A DNA stretch of 64,000 nucleotides from JAAYYY01 sp964579295 (GTDB lineage Bacteria > Chloroflexota > Anaerolineae > Promineifilales > Promineifilaceae), in contig CAZOGK010000011.1 of NCBI GenBank assembly GCA_964579295.1, positions 33,854-97,853 of the forward strand, read 5' to 3'. The notes under the pieces are model-generated. The model was not told the DNA's origin and ran no database searches. It worked only from the letters and a program-made list of their open reading frames with translations. Positions 24,501 to 30,843 of this stretch are shown one piece after another; positions within the stretch are counted from its first letter, which is position 1; each line of letters starts with the position of its first letter. Made by a program: the position numbers and the translations under genes.

Positions 24501-26146
24501 AAGCAGGCGCTCATGACGACGCACTGCTGGCGCTGCAGCGCGCCGTGCAGCAGGAGAGCCAGCGCGCCGACGTCTATTCCGCGCTCGGCGACGCCTATCT
24601 CCATCTCGGCCACACAGACGAGGCGGTAGCCGCCTACGACGAGGCCATCAAGCTCGATAAGCGTCATGCTCCGGCCCACCTCGGTCTTGGTCACGTGCGG
24701 CGCATGCGCCAGCGCCCGACCGAAGCCCTGGTCGCCTACCGCCAGGCGGCTACCGTGCGCCCCGACTATGCGCCGGCCTATTACGGTATGGCGCTCGTCT
24801 ACGAGCAGATTGGTTTTCTCTCTGAAGCGATCCGGGCAGCCGAACGCGCTGTCGAGCACGCGCCCGGCGATTGCGCCATGCGCCTGCTGCTGGCCAGCCT
24901 CTACGAGCGCACCGGCCGCACCGAAGAAGCGCTATCGGCGTTCCAGGCGCTCTATAACGACTTCCCCCAGGAAGCCGGCGCCAGCGCCGGCCTGGGCCTC
25001 GCTTACCTGCAGCTCAACCATTTGCAGGCGGCGCAGCAGGCTTTTGCCACAGCGCTGGAGCTCGACGCCGACAGCGCCGACGCGCAGGCCGGGATGGCCG
25101 ACGTCCTGCGGCTGACTGGGCAGCACGAGCAGGCCGAAGCCGCTTACCAGCGGGCAAACGAGCTGAACCCGCAGCGCGGCCGGTCGTTCGCCGGACTCGG
25201 TTACCTATACACGGAACGGGCCGAGTGGGAGAAGGCGCTGCAGGCTTTCCAAAAGGCTATCTCGCTTGACCCACAGGACGCCAACGCGCGCTACGGGCTG
25301 GGTGAGGTCTACCGCCGCCTGCAGCGGACCGACGAGGCGCTGGCCGCCTATCAGCGGGCGCTCCACCTCAACCCCAAGCTGACGGCCCCCTACCTGGGCA
25401 AGGGTCACATCTACCGCTCTATCGACAGCCTCTACGACGCCATCCATGCCTACAAGCGCGCTGTCGCCCTCGATCCGGGCCTGGTCGCCGGCCATGTGGG
25501 TATGGGCGAGGTCTATTACGACTGGAACCAGTTTGACGAAGCGCTGGCCGCCTTCGGCAAGGCGCTGGCCCTGGAGCCTGATACAGCGGCCGCCCACCTG
25601 GGCATCGGCAATATCTATCGCGAGCGCGGCGAGCACGAGCGCGCTATTGCCGCCTACGAAGAGGCGATCCGCCTCGATCCGCAAGCGCCGGCCGCCTATG
25701 CCTATCTGGCCGACGTCTACAACAGCCGCGGCGAGACCGAGCGCGCCGTCGCGGCCTACCAGGCGGCCGTCAGCCTGCATCCGGATGACGTGCTCTCGCT
25801 CGGCTCGCTCGCCGGGCTCTATCGCAAGCTTGGCCGGCAGGCTGAATTTGAGCAAACCGTCACTGCGGCGCGCGAGCGCATGTCCCCGGACGACGTCTAC
25901 AACCGGGCCTGTCTGGAAGCAATTGCCGGCAATCGCCAGCAGGCGCTGCAGCTACTAGGCCGGGCGCTTGCCCGGCGCCAGGTGAGCGTCGCCCATGTGC
26001 GCCAGGACCCCGACTTCGACTTCATTTGTGACGACCCGGCCTTCATAGCCCTGCTGGACCAGCACGAGCGCCGGGGCCACGAGGAGCCGCTTACCGGTTC
26101 CGACGAGGTGGAGGACACACCGGCGCCGTTCGACGGGGCCGACTAA
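18572..26146 (+). CDS. Giant STAND-like NTPase with about 50 TPR repeats
   Basis: A 2,524-residue protein. Residues 10-280 carry a P-loop NTPase of STAND/NB-ARC style: Walker A GDGGIGKTT at 46-54, Walker B-like LIVVLDNYE at 241-249 and a sensor-like RLIWVLSDRND. A helical region follows to about 660. From about 672 to 2440 there are roughly 50 consecutive 34-residue TPRs (repeating YxxAL, LDP, GLGxVY), ending with the common TPR cap ACLEAIAGN and DPDFDFICDDPAF. No signal peptide or helix is seen, so it is cytoplasmic. The GTG start follows GAGGG by six bases. STAND proteins switch on ligand binding, in signalling or defence. No effector domain is visible, so its output is unknown. Confidence 0.92.
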   Translation: MSEASTVENRPFVGRIEEQKQFRAALSELLAAPAGETLPYICLLYGDGGIGKTTLARRFCHIAASEEPFAGEFDLLWIDWEDERKKSPSLRVGSHQIAVETICRTFYSAAVRQKWGRQFSAYHKTLRQRDEAVHEATAALSGQHDWDEFGILRTLGADALARIIRLQFPVIGDAGEALVEAFFDAGLQVGAEQAVRLRAAVERHLRGALKPAAFEHLLNPEEQLVLALARGLNRVARRQRLIVVLDNYELVDRVDVWIRQLMRSAGPRLIWVLSDRNDLLQSRLFGNEYFHGYADDIPRRLLPYPMRPLAVDDVRRYFAAAVPERPLDGAETEAISRVCRGIPLAVQEAAAIWQSGAALHEIAGDITISTPGNQIVQKLTNRYLQHVVAESDRQAIFALALADGDVDLLRAMLRPEGGSSELDGLLRRLERDYASVHAAHARLHDDPAHFCREYLRAPLHRKSRRVLRLNERAVAALRERLRQLEVGLPDLAARCADDDWVQTALQLAQFLFWVDEVEAWSWLIPRYVEGIAFSDDLRRGLVTVAVAWHGSLSDTGERLLAVLRDESSDTPLLSVLQQLRARGWLEGAGAEERAAILKMQQARHLLRHDRIRAALAYYEQVAARLDQDNAALRRQLADHYETAARHLLQRAREGASASALLEQVTTWFPERQQAWYLLGVAYSEGGDADKALAALQRTLALDESHLAAHLRLGALYREMGDFEQAHATYEKALALEPEAVATRRGLGELYLAEGRVDEAVAAFQTARAKAPDDVASLVGLGEVYLQQGHDADALAAFQQVLEELPDHVAALRGLAEVQWRLGDYDAARAVYEKLLTIDAGDAVAHLGMGRLYQRDDQAGPALEHYQMAATLQPKAADAHRGVGDMMRAAGNVGEARIAYEEAIALDPQAAAAYAGLAHIYHTLGRPEEALQAYQQAAGIEPDFASSQSLLGHIYLALGRYAEAVAGYERAIEAEGGEATLYTGLGDAYAGLEQWDEAATAYEAALQLAERHVRALEGLARVHLAREETAAALRCLRQAVALDPANPVAHQQIGDIAAERGATERAVVAYQRALNLAPERAELHIALGHALIRLRRWQEADTSLRRAAVLAPTAALAHVGLGHIARQRGEWEQAIGAYRRALQLEPDLAEAHHGLGETFRRLGQRDDARAAFAEAVRLDPAHPHAHTSLAEVLHAAGQHEQALAVLEQALAVNPEDARAYQARGEAHAALGRWQEAGQAYREVIRRRPRWAAPHVGIAAVFAALDRPAAAAAALEKAQQLAPDFPIPTAMLGEQYLRLGRHDEARQAFEEARRQEPDAIGPLMGLGDSFRALASYGEAAAVYTVAAARDQAAPEPHLGLGAIYLASGNLQEALVSFEEALERDPAATTAYCGLGDAYFTLQRLEEARRSYQLALKQDPQCAPAFRGLARIYFRDGRYQEALASYEQALGRAPQEPPDHYLGAIYQALHRPQDAVTAYQAALAAAPEDFETVAGLGDALRATAAWDEALQAYRRAARLQPENVQAYLGLGSVHLQLDNHDLAAAAFQRALALSPQEVEAHKGLAAVYARQEQPELAARIYRQALALAPRDVEALRGLAYACLALKQIEQADELFRRALALNPNDADAYRGLGLTAAYQKDIAAAARTYEQAVALDPARRSAHLGLARAYAELAQHDKAIPAYQRALELHENGDTIPIYLELGRSYLAVEESERAAQIYERLVEMDAQSAAVHCFGGKALAATRNYRDALAAYHRAAELDPDLPDPYVGIGEVCRAEGRIHDALAAYERALRRDPDDVAAYGGLGAIYVRMGHYVAALQAYRRAISLAPRAGAYHAGMGAAHLALGEDESARRAFEQALAHNPRLVDAYEGMGELLRRETKYAAAQEAYEFAIELEPGRATAHAGLGETALAAGRPEIAVEALRQAILLAPDESAYHARLGAALRQQGNAREALGAYEEALAAGNQAVATYEELGLLYLEAGAHDDALLALQRAVQQESQRADVYSALGDAYLHLGHTDEAVAAYDEAIKLDKRHAPAHLGLGHVRRMRQRPTEALVAYRQAATVRPDYAPAYYGMALVYEQIGFLSEAIRAAERAVEHAPGDCAMRLLLASLYERTGRTEEALSAFQALYNDFPQEAGASAGLGLAYLQLNHLQAAQQAFATALELDADSADAQAGMADVLRLTGQHEQAEAAYQRANELNPQRGRSFAGLGYLYTERAEWEKALQAFQKAISLDPQDANARYGLGEVYRRLQRTDEALAAYQRALHLNPKLTAPYLGKGHIYRSIDSLYDAIHAYKRAVALDPGLVAGHVGMGEVYYDWNQFDEALAAFGKALALEPDTAAAHLGIGNIYRERGEHERAIAAYEEAIRLDPQAPAAYAYLADVYNSRGETERAVAAYQAAVSLHPDDVLSLGSLAGLYRKLGRQAEFEQTVTAARERMSPDDVYNRACLEAIAGNRQQALQLLGRALARRQVSVAHVRQDPDFDFICDDPAFIALLDQHERRGHEEPLTGSDEVEDTPAPFDGAD

Positions 26147-26172
26147 CAGCGCAGGCTGTTAGCTCATTTTGT
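26143..26172 (+). terminator. Terminator after the STAND-TPR gene
   Basis: CTAACAGC (26143-26150) pairs with GCTGTTAG (26155-26162) across a four-base loop, followed by CTCATTTT. The stem contains the TAA stop. Confidence 0.65.
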
Positions 26173-26202
26173 CCTGCCCGAGACGGCTGGCAAAATCCGG
26201 TG

Positions 26203-26231
26203 TGGACCATCGCGGGAGCACCGTTTATACT
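26203..26231 (+). promoter_or_regulatory. Possible promoter of the amino-acid transporter operon
   Basis: TGGACC (26203-26208), 17-base spacer, TATACT (26226-26231). The -35 is weak and the -10 good. It would give a leader of about 230 bases. The 317-base gap 26147-26463 otherwise contains only the terminator and the element at 26380-26391. Confidence 0.35.
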
Positions 26232-26379
26232 TGCCGCGGTATTCCAGTTTACCGGCCAACACAGCACGCAACACTGCCCGTTCATTGGGCTGCCCACATA
26301 GCGCGGCGACGATGCCAGCAACGAGGCCAGTTCGGCGCACGACGCGACGGGGCTTAACCTACTCGAGACAGATCCAGGT

Positions 26380-26391
26380 AAAGGAGGTGGT
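26380..26391 (+). promoter_or_regulatory. Upstream Shine-Dalgarno-like element in the aapJ-type leader
   Basis: AAAGGAGGTGGT lies 72 bases before the ATG at 26464, which has its own AAGGAGG. It is identical to the element at 12196-12207 in the other binding-protein leader. No start codon is suitably spaced after it. Confidence 0.45.
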
Positions 26392-26463
26392 ATCAGGCAA
26401 ACACCGCACGTTAAATCCATTGGTTCTGATCAATAGCTGAACATTTCAAGGAGGAAAAGGAAC

Positions 26464-27597
26464 ATGCTGTGGAAACGATTGCTTGCCGGTCTCATGTTGG
26501 TCTTGATGCTGACCATCGTCGCCTGTGCCGACACGCCTGACCCAACCACGGGAGAGACGGTAGAGGTTACACGCCTTGTTGAGGTCACGCGCGTCGTAGA
26601 GTCGGGAGGGGATGCGGCGCCGGCTCCCGTCCAGGCAGCGGCGGGCGAGATCCTGCAGCGCGTTCGCGATCGCGGCCGCGTGGTCTGTGGCGCGCGCACC
26701 GATCTGGCCGGATTTGGCTATCTGGACGAGCAGGGCAATACCATAGGCTTTGACGTCGACCTGTGCCGCGCCGTGGCCGTCGCGCTCTTTAACGATCCCG
26801 AGGCGGTGGAGATTGTAAATCTGACGGCCGCCGACCGTGGCCCGGCTCTGCAGACGGGCGAAGTGGACATGCTCTCGCGTAACGTTACCTGGACATCGTC
26901 CCGTGACGCCCAGTGGGGCAACTTCACCCTGATCACCTTCTATGACGGCCAGGGCTTCATGGTGCCCGCCGACAGCGACGTGGAGACCATTGAAGACCTG
27001 GATGGTGCCACCGTCTGTGTCACCAGCGGCACGACCACTCAGCTCAACCTCGCCGACGCCTTCCGCCAGCGCGGTCTGGAATACACCGACGTTTCCTTCG
27101 AGGATACGGCGACTGTCTACAGCACCTACGAGGGCGAGGGCTGTGACGCCGCCACCAGCGACCTATCGCAGCTGGCTGCTATCCAGAGCGGTCTGGCGAA
27201 CCCGGAGGCGCACCGCATCCTCGACTTCACTATCTCCAAGGAGCCGCTGACGTCAGCCGTACCACACGGCGACGACCAGTGGTTTGACGTGGTGAAGACC
27301 GTCATCTTTGCCCTGATTAACGCCGAAGAGCTGGGCATTAGCTCGGCTAACGTCGACGAGATGATGAGCAGCGAAAACATCGAAATCCGCCGCCTGCTGG
27401 GCCAGGAAGGCGAGTTCGGCCAGGCCGACCTGGGCCTCGACGCCGACTTTGCCGCCAACGTCATTCGCGCCGTAGGTAATTACGGCGAGATCTATGATCG
27501 CTACATGGGCCCGAATGGCGACGCCTTTACGCTGGATCGAGGCCTGAACCGGCTGTGGACCGACGGCGGCATCCTCTACGCGCCGCCGCTCCGCTAA
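26464..27597 (+). CDS. aapJ: General amino-acid ABC transporter binding lipoprotein (AapJ/BztA type)
   Basis: A 377-residue lipoprotein with a signal peptide, a lipobox (LTIVAC, Cys near residue 21) and a short VEVTRLVEVTRVVE tether. The SBP family-3 domain is in normal order: VRDRGRVVCGARTDLAGFGYLDEQGNTIGFDVDLCRAVA resembles AapJ/BztA (first part only quoted in pieces: GRVVCGARTD, GFDVDLCRAVA), then SRNVTWTSSRD and the hinge segment VCVTSGTTTQLNLAD. It binds polar and other L-amino acids outside the membrane. The start has AAGGAGGAAAAGGAAC. It is the first gene of the operon, separated from the permease by a hairpin. Confidence 0.93.
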   Translation: MLWKRLLAGLMLVLMLTIVACADTPDPTTGETVEVTRLVEVTRVVESGGDAAPAPVQAAAGEILQRVRDRGRVVCGARTDLAGFGYLDEQGNTIGFDVDLCRAVAVALFNDPEAVEIVNLTAADRGPALQTGEVDMLSRNVTWTSSRDAQWGNFTLITFYDGQGFMVPADSDVETIEDLDGATVCVTSGTTTQLNLADAFRQRGLEYTDVSFEDTATVYSTYEGEGCDAATSDLSQLAAIQSGLANPEAHRILDFTISKEPLTSAVPHGDDQWFDVVKTVIFALINAEELGISSANVDEMMSSENIEIRRLLGQEGEFGQADLGLDADFAANVIRAVGNYGEIYDRYMGPNGDAFTLDRGLNRLWTDGGILYAPPLR

Positions 27598-27619
27598 TAG
27601 ACGGTAGCTTTGAGTAGAA

Positions 27620-27646
27620 GGGACAGGGGCTTCCCGCCCCTGTCCC
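27620..27646 (+). promoter_or_regulatory. Intercistronic hairpin between binding-protein and permease genes
   Basis: A perfect 11-bp stem GGGACAGGGGC (27620-27630) pairs with 27636-27646 around a five-base loop. No T-run follows, and the next ATG is eight bases on. It could protect the upstream mRNA and also mask the permease ribosome site, lowering permease synthesis relative to the binding protein. Confidence 0.75.
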
Positions 27647-27654
27647 GTTCACCC

Positions 27655-28851
27655 ATGGCCACGCAGCGACGCCCCTTTGCCCTGTATACCGAGAGCGGCA
27701 CGCCTCTCTGGCGTGACGAGCGAGTGATCCGTGCTTTCTCCCAGGTTGTATCGGCGGTTGTCGTCCTCGGCCTGCTCTACTTCCTGGTGCGCAATATGCT
27801 CGACGCGGCGGCAGCGAGAGGCCTGGGGCTGGGCTACGGCTTCCTGGACCAGTCGGCCGGCTTTGGCCTGGACGACACGCCCATCCCCTACGACCCATCC
27901 ATGTCCTTCGCCCGGGCGCTGATCATTGGCCTGCTGAACACGCTACGGGTGGCGCTGATCGGCATCGTCCTGGCGACCGTCCTGGGCATTATCGTCGGCC
28001 TCTCCCGGCTCTCCAGCAACTGGCTCGTGCGCAACCTGGCGAACGTCTACGTGGAGACCATCCGCAACATCCCGCTGCTCGTCCAGCTCTTTTTCTGGTT
28101 CTTTGCCGTCTTCCAGCGGCTGCCCAGCGTGGCCGACAGCATCACGCTGGGGCCGTTCGCCGCTCTTAACCAGCGTGGCATCTATCTGGTGGCCCTGCGC
28201 CGGGGCGAAGGCTTTTCCCTGTGGATGACTACGGTCGCCGTCGCCATTGTCCTGGCGGCCGTCATCTCGTTCGTGCTGCACCGCTATCGGCTGCGCACCG
28301 GCCGGCGCACCTACACATTCTGGGTAGTCATGTTCATATTGCTGGGGCTGCCGCTGCTTGGCTGGTTCCTGGCAGGCGGCAGGCCGCTCATCCCCGACTT
28401 CCCGACACTGGGGCGCTTCAACTATACGGGCGGCACCACGGTAACGACCAATTTCGCGGCGCTGCTGGTCGGGCTCGTCACCTACACCGCAGCCTTCATC
28501 GCCGAGGTGGTGCGGGCCGGCGTCCAGGCCGTATCGCGCGGCCAGCGTGAGGCGGCGCGCTCGCTGGGGCTCAGCGGCCTGCAGGCCATGCGCCTTGTCA
28601 TCTTCCCCCAGGCGTTGCGCGTCATTATCCCGCCGCTGATCAGCCAGTATCTCAATTTGACCAAGAACTCCAGCCTCGCCGTCGCCATCGGCTATCCCGA
28701 TCTCTTTGCCGTGGGCAAGACAATTATCGACCAGGCCGGGCGCGCCGTTCCCGTGTTCGTTCTGATCATGGTCACCTACCTGATTATCAGCCTCACCTAC
28801 TCGGTTATCCTGAACATTTATAACCGGCGTATCAGCTTCGTGGAGAGATGA
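27655..28851 (+). CDS. aapQ: General amino-acid ABC transporter permease (AapQ/BztB type)
   Basis: A 398-residue HisM-family permease. It has a first helix at about 25-45, a long external loop, the family motif NTLRVALIGIVLATVLG, and the cytoplasmic EAA region (EVVRAGVQAVSRGQREAARSLG). The extra length over simple HisM proteins is normal for AapQ/BztB. The frame extends upstream to a TTG at 27610, but the ATG at 27655 (MATQRRPF) is preferred. The next permease gene overlaps by ATGA, so the two are translationally coupled and probably form a heterodimer. Confidence 0.93.
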   Translation: MATQRRPFALYTESGTPLWRDERVIRAFSQVVSAVVVLGLLYFLVRNMLDAAAARGLGLGYGFLDQSAGFGLDDTPIPYDPSMSFARALIIGLLNTLRVALIGIVLATVLGIIVGLSRLSSNWLVRNLANVYVETIRNIPLLVQLFFWFFAVFQRLPSVADSITLGPFAALNQRGIYLVALRRGEGFSLWMTTVAVAIVLAAVISFVLHRYRLRTGRRTYTFWVVMFILLGLPLLGWFLAGGRPLIPDFPTLGRFNYTGGTTVTTNFAALLVGLVTYTAAFIAEVVRAGVQAVSRGQREAARSLGLSGLQAMRLVIFPQALRVIIPPLISQYLNLTKNSSLAVAIGYPDLFAVGKTIIDQAGRAVPVFVLIMVTYLIISLTYSVILNIYNRRISFVER

Positions 28852-30059
28852 CGATGTCGACTATGGCCCCCGACGTCGAGCGCCCGGTCCAGCGTTCCGG
28901 CCTCATCAAGTGGCTGCGCGCCAACCTCTTTAGTAGCTGGACCAACAGCCTGCTGACGCTGCTGGCCCTCTACTTCCTGGCGCGCGTCGTGCCGCCGGCG
29001 CTGAACTGGCTGCTCGCGGCCAACTGGGCGCCCGTGCTGACCAGCCCGGCGCTCTACTTCGTTGGCCAGTATCCGTCGAGCGAGATCTGGCGGCCGGCCA
29101 TCGGCGTCGTCTTTGTCTCATTCATTATGGGGCTGAGCTGGGGCGTGTGGCGCGGCCCGCTGCGTACCTTTGCCATTGCCCTGATTGCCGGTTACGCGGT
29201 CATCACGTTCCTGCCCGTCAGCGCCGAAACAATTGACCTGCGCGGCCGGCTATTTTTCGCCGCCAATATCCTCGTCGTGATCCTGGGTCTGGCAGCCAGC
29301 CGCACGCCGCTGGGCAAGGGACGTTGGGTCATTCTGCTTGGTCTTGTCGCCTTCGGCGTCTTCATCCTGCTCGTGCGCGGCCTCGCCGGCAACGCGCTCC
29401 TGCCGCAGGTGCAGACGACCCGCTGGGGCGGCCTGATGCTCAACCTGCTCGTCGCCGCCGTGGGCATTGTCGCCAGTTTTCCGCTGGGCGTGCTGCTGGC
29501 GCTGGGCCGGCGCAGCAGTCTGCCCGTCGTCCGGCTCTTTTCGACGCTGTTCATCGAGCTGGTGCGCGGCGTGCCGCTGATCACCATTCTCTTCCTGGGC
29601 TCGCTGCTGCTGCCCCTCTTCTTGCCGGAGCAGGTGCGCATCGACCGGGTAATCCGCGCCATTCTGGGCATTACCGTATTCAGCGCCGCCTACATGGCGG
29701 AAAACGTGCGCGGCGGCCTGCAGGCTATCCCCGAGGGCCAATATGAAGCAGCCAAGGCCATCGGTCTCAACGGCTTCCAGACCACGCTGCTCATTATCCT
29801 GCCGCAGGCGCTGCGGCTGGTCATCCCCACGATTGTCGGCCAGTTTATCGCCCTCTTTAAGGATACAACGCTGCTGATCATCGTCGGCATTAACGAGATC
29901 CTGGGCATCGGCAAGTCGTTGGTGCTGGGCAACCCGGCCTGGATCACTGCCCAGATTGAAGTCTATCTTTTCATCGCCCTGGTTTTCTGGGTATTTACCT
30001 ACGCCATGTCACACAGCAGCCGCCGCCTGGAACGGGCGCTGGGCGTCGGCGTGCGCTAA
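28848..30059 (+). CDS. aapM: General amino-acid ABC transporter permease (AapM/BztC type)
   Basis: A 403-residue HisM-family permease with an extended N-terminal membrane region (several helices to about residue 180) and the conserved core: LNLLVAAVGIVASFPLGVLL, then the EAA loop (ENVRGGLQAIPEGQYEAAKAIG). It overlaps the aapQ-type gene by four bases (ATGA). A second ATG two codons later is possible. Thirteen bases separate it from the ATPase gene. Confidence 0.93.
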   Translation: MTMSTMAPDVERPVQRSGLIKWLRANLFSSWTNSLLTLLALYFLARVVPPALNWLLAANWAPVLTSPALYFVGQYPSSEIWRPAIGVVFVSFIMGLSWGVWRGPLRTFAIALIAGYAVITFLPVSAETIDLRGRLFFAANILVVILGLAASRTPLGKGRWVILLGLVAFGVFILLVRGLAGNALLPQVQTTRWGGLMLNLLVAAVGIVASFPLGVLLALGRRSSLPVVRLFSTLFIELVRGVPLITILFLGSLLLPLFLPEQVRIDRVIRAILGITVFSAAYMAENVRGGLQAIPEGQYEAAKAIGLNGFQTTLLIILPQALRLVIPTIVGQFIALFKDTTLLIIVGINEILGIGKSLVLGNPAWITAQIEVYLFIALVFWVFTYAMSHSSRRLERALGVGVR

Positions 30060-30072
30060 GGGAAGGAGTAAG

Positions 30073-30828
30073 ATGAACGACGGCAACGGCGCCAACCCGA
30101 TGATTATCTGCCACGATGTTCATAAATGGTTTGACGACTTTCACGTGTTGCGCGGCATCGACCTGACCGTGGCAGCCGGCGAAGTAGTCGTCATCTTTGG
30201 CCCGTCCGGCTCGGGCAAATCTACCTTTATCCGCACCATCAACCGGCTGGAAGTACATCAGAAGGGGCAGATCATCGTCGACGGTATTGAGCTGACGCAC
30301 GACATCCGCAATATTGAGAGGATTCGCTGCGAGGTGGGGATGGTCTTCCAGCAATTCAATCTCTTTCCGCATCTGACGGCGCTACAGAACATCACCCTGG
30401 GTCCAGTCTGGGTGCGGCGCCTGCCCAAGCAGGATGCGGAAGAGTCGGCGCTGCAGCTCCTGGAGCGAGTTGGCATTCCTGAGCAGGCCAACAAATTCCC
30501 GGCCCAGCTTTCCGGCGGTCAGCAGCAGCGTGTCGCCATTGCCCGCGCGCTGGCGATGCAGCCCAAGATCATGCTCTTTGACGAGCCCACCTCCGCGCTA
30601 GACCCGGAGATGATCAAGGAAGTGCTGGACGTGATGATGGAGCTGGCCGGCAGCGGTATGACGATGTTGGTCGTCACCCACGAGATGGGCTTTGCCCGCG
30701 CCGCCGCCAACCGGCTCGTCTTCTTCGACGGGGGCATAGTCGTCGAAAAAGGTACCCCTGAAGAGATCTTCAACCACCCCCAGGAAGAGCGGACGAAGCT
30801 ATTTCTCTCCCAGATCCTGCAGCACTAG
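30073..30828 (+). CDS. aapP: General amino-acid ABC transporter ATP-binding protein (AapP type)
   Basis: A 251-residue polar amino-acid ABC ATPase, the usual length. It shows Walker A (GPSGSGKST), Q-loop (VFQQFNLFPH), signature LSGGQQQR, Walker B (IMLFDEPTSALD) and H-loop (VVTHEMGFA). The ATG at 30073 follows GGAAGGAG. The frame extends back into the permease gene, but that part is not coding. It completes the operon and ends 15 bases from the convergent aminotransferase gene without a clear terminator. Confidence 0.95.
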   Translation: MNDGNGANPMIICHDVHKWFDDFHVLRGIDLTVAAGEVVVIFGPSGSGKSTFIRTINRLEVHQKGQIIVDGIELTHDIRNIERIRCEVGMVFQQFNLFPHLTALQNITLGPVWVRRLPKQDAEESALQLLERVGIPEQANKFPAQLSGGQQQRVAIARALAMQPKIMLFDEPTSALDPEMIKEVLDVMMELAGSGMTMLVVTHEMGFARAAANRLVFFDGGIVVEKGTPEEIFNHPQEERTKLFLSQILQH

Positions 30829-30843
30829 ACGAGAAGAGAGCTG

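Noticed and set aside
18572..26146. Periodic 102-base pattern that could suggest a CRISPR or satellite array
   Set aside because: The period is 34 codons of TPR. The units are diverged at DNA level and lie in one open frame.
29956..30828. AapP-type ATPase extended 39 codons upstream
   Set aside because: The extension is out of frame inside the permease gene, and a good ribosome site precedes the ATG at 30073.
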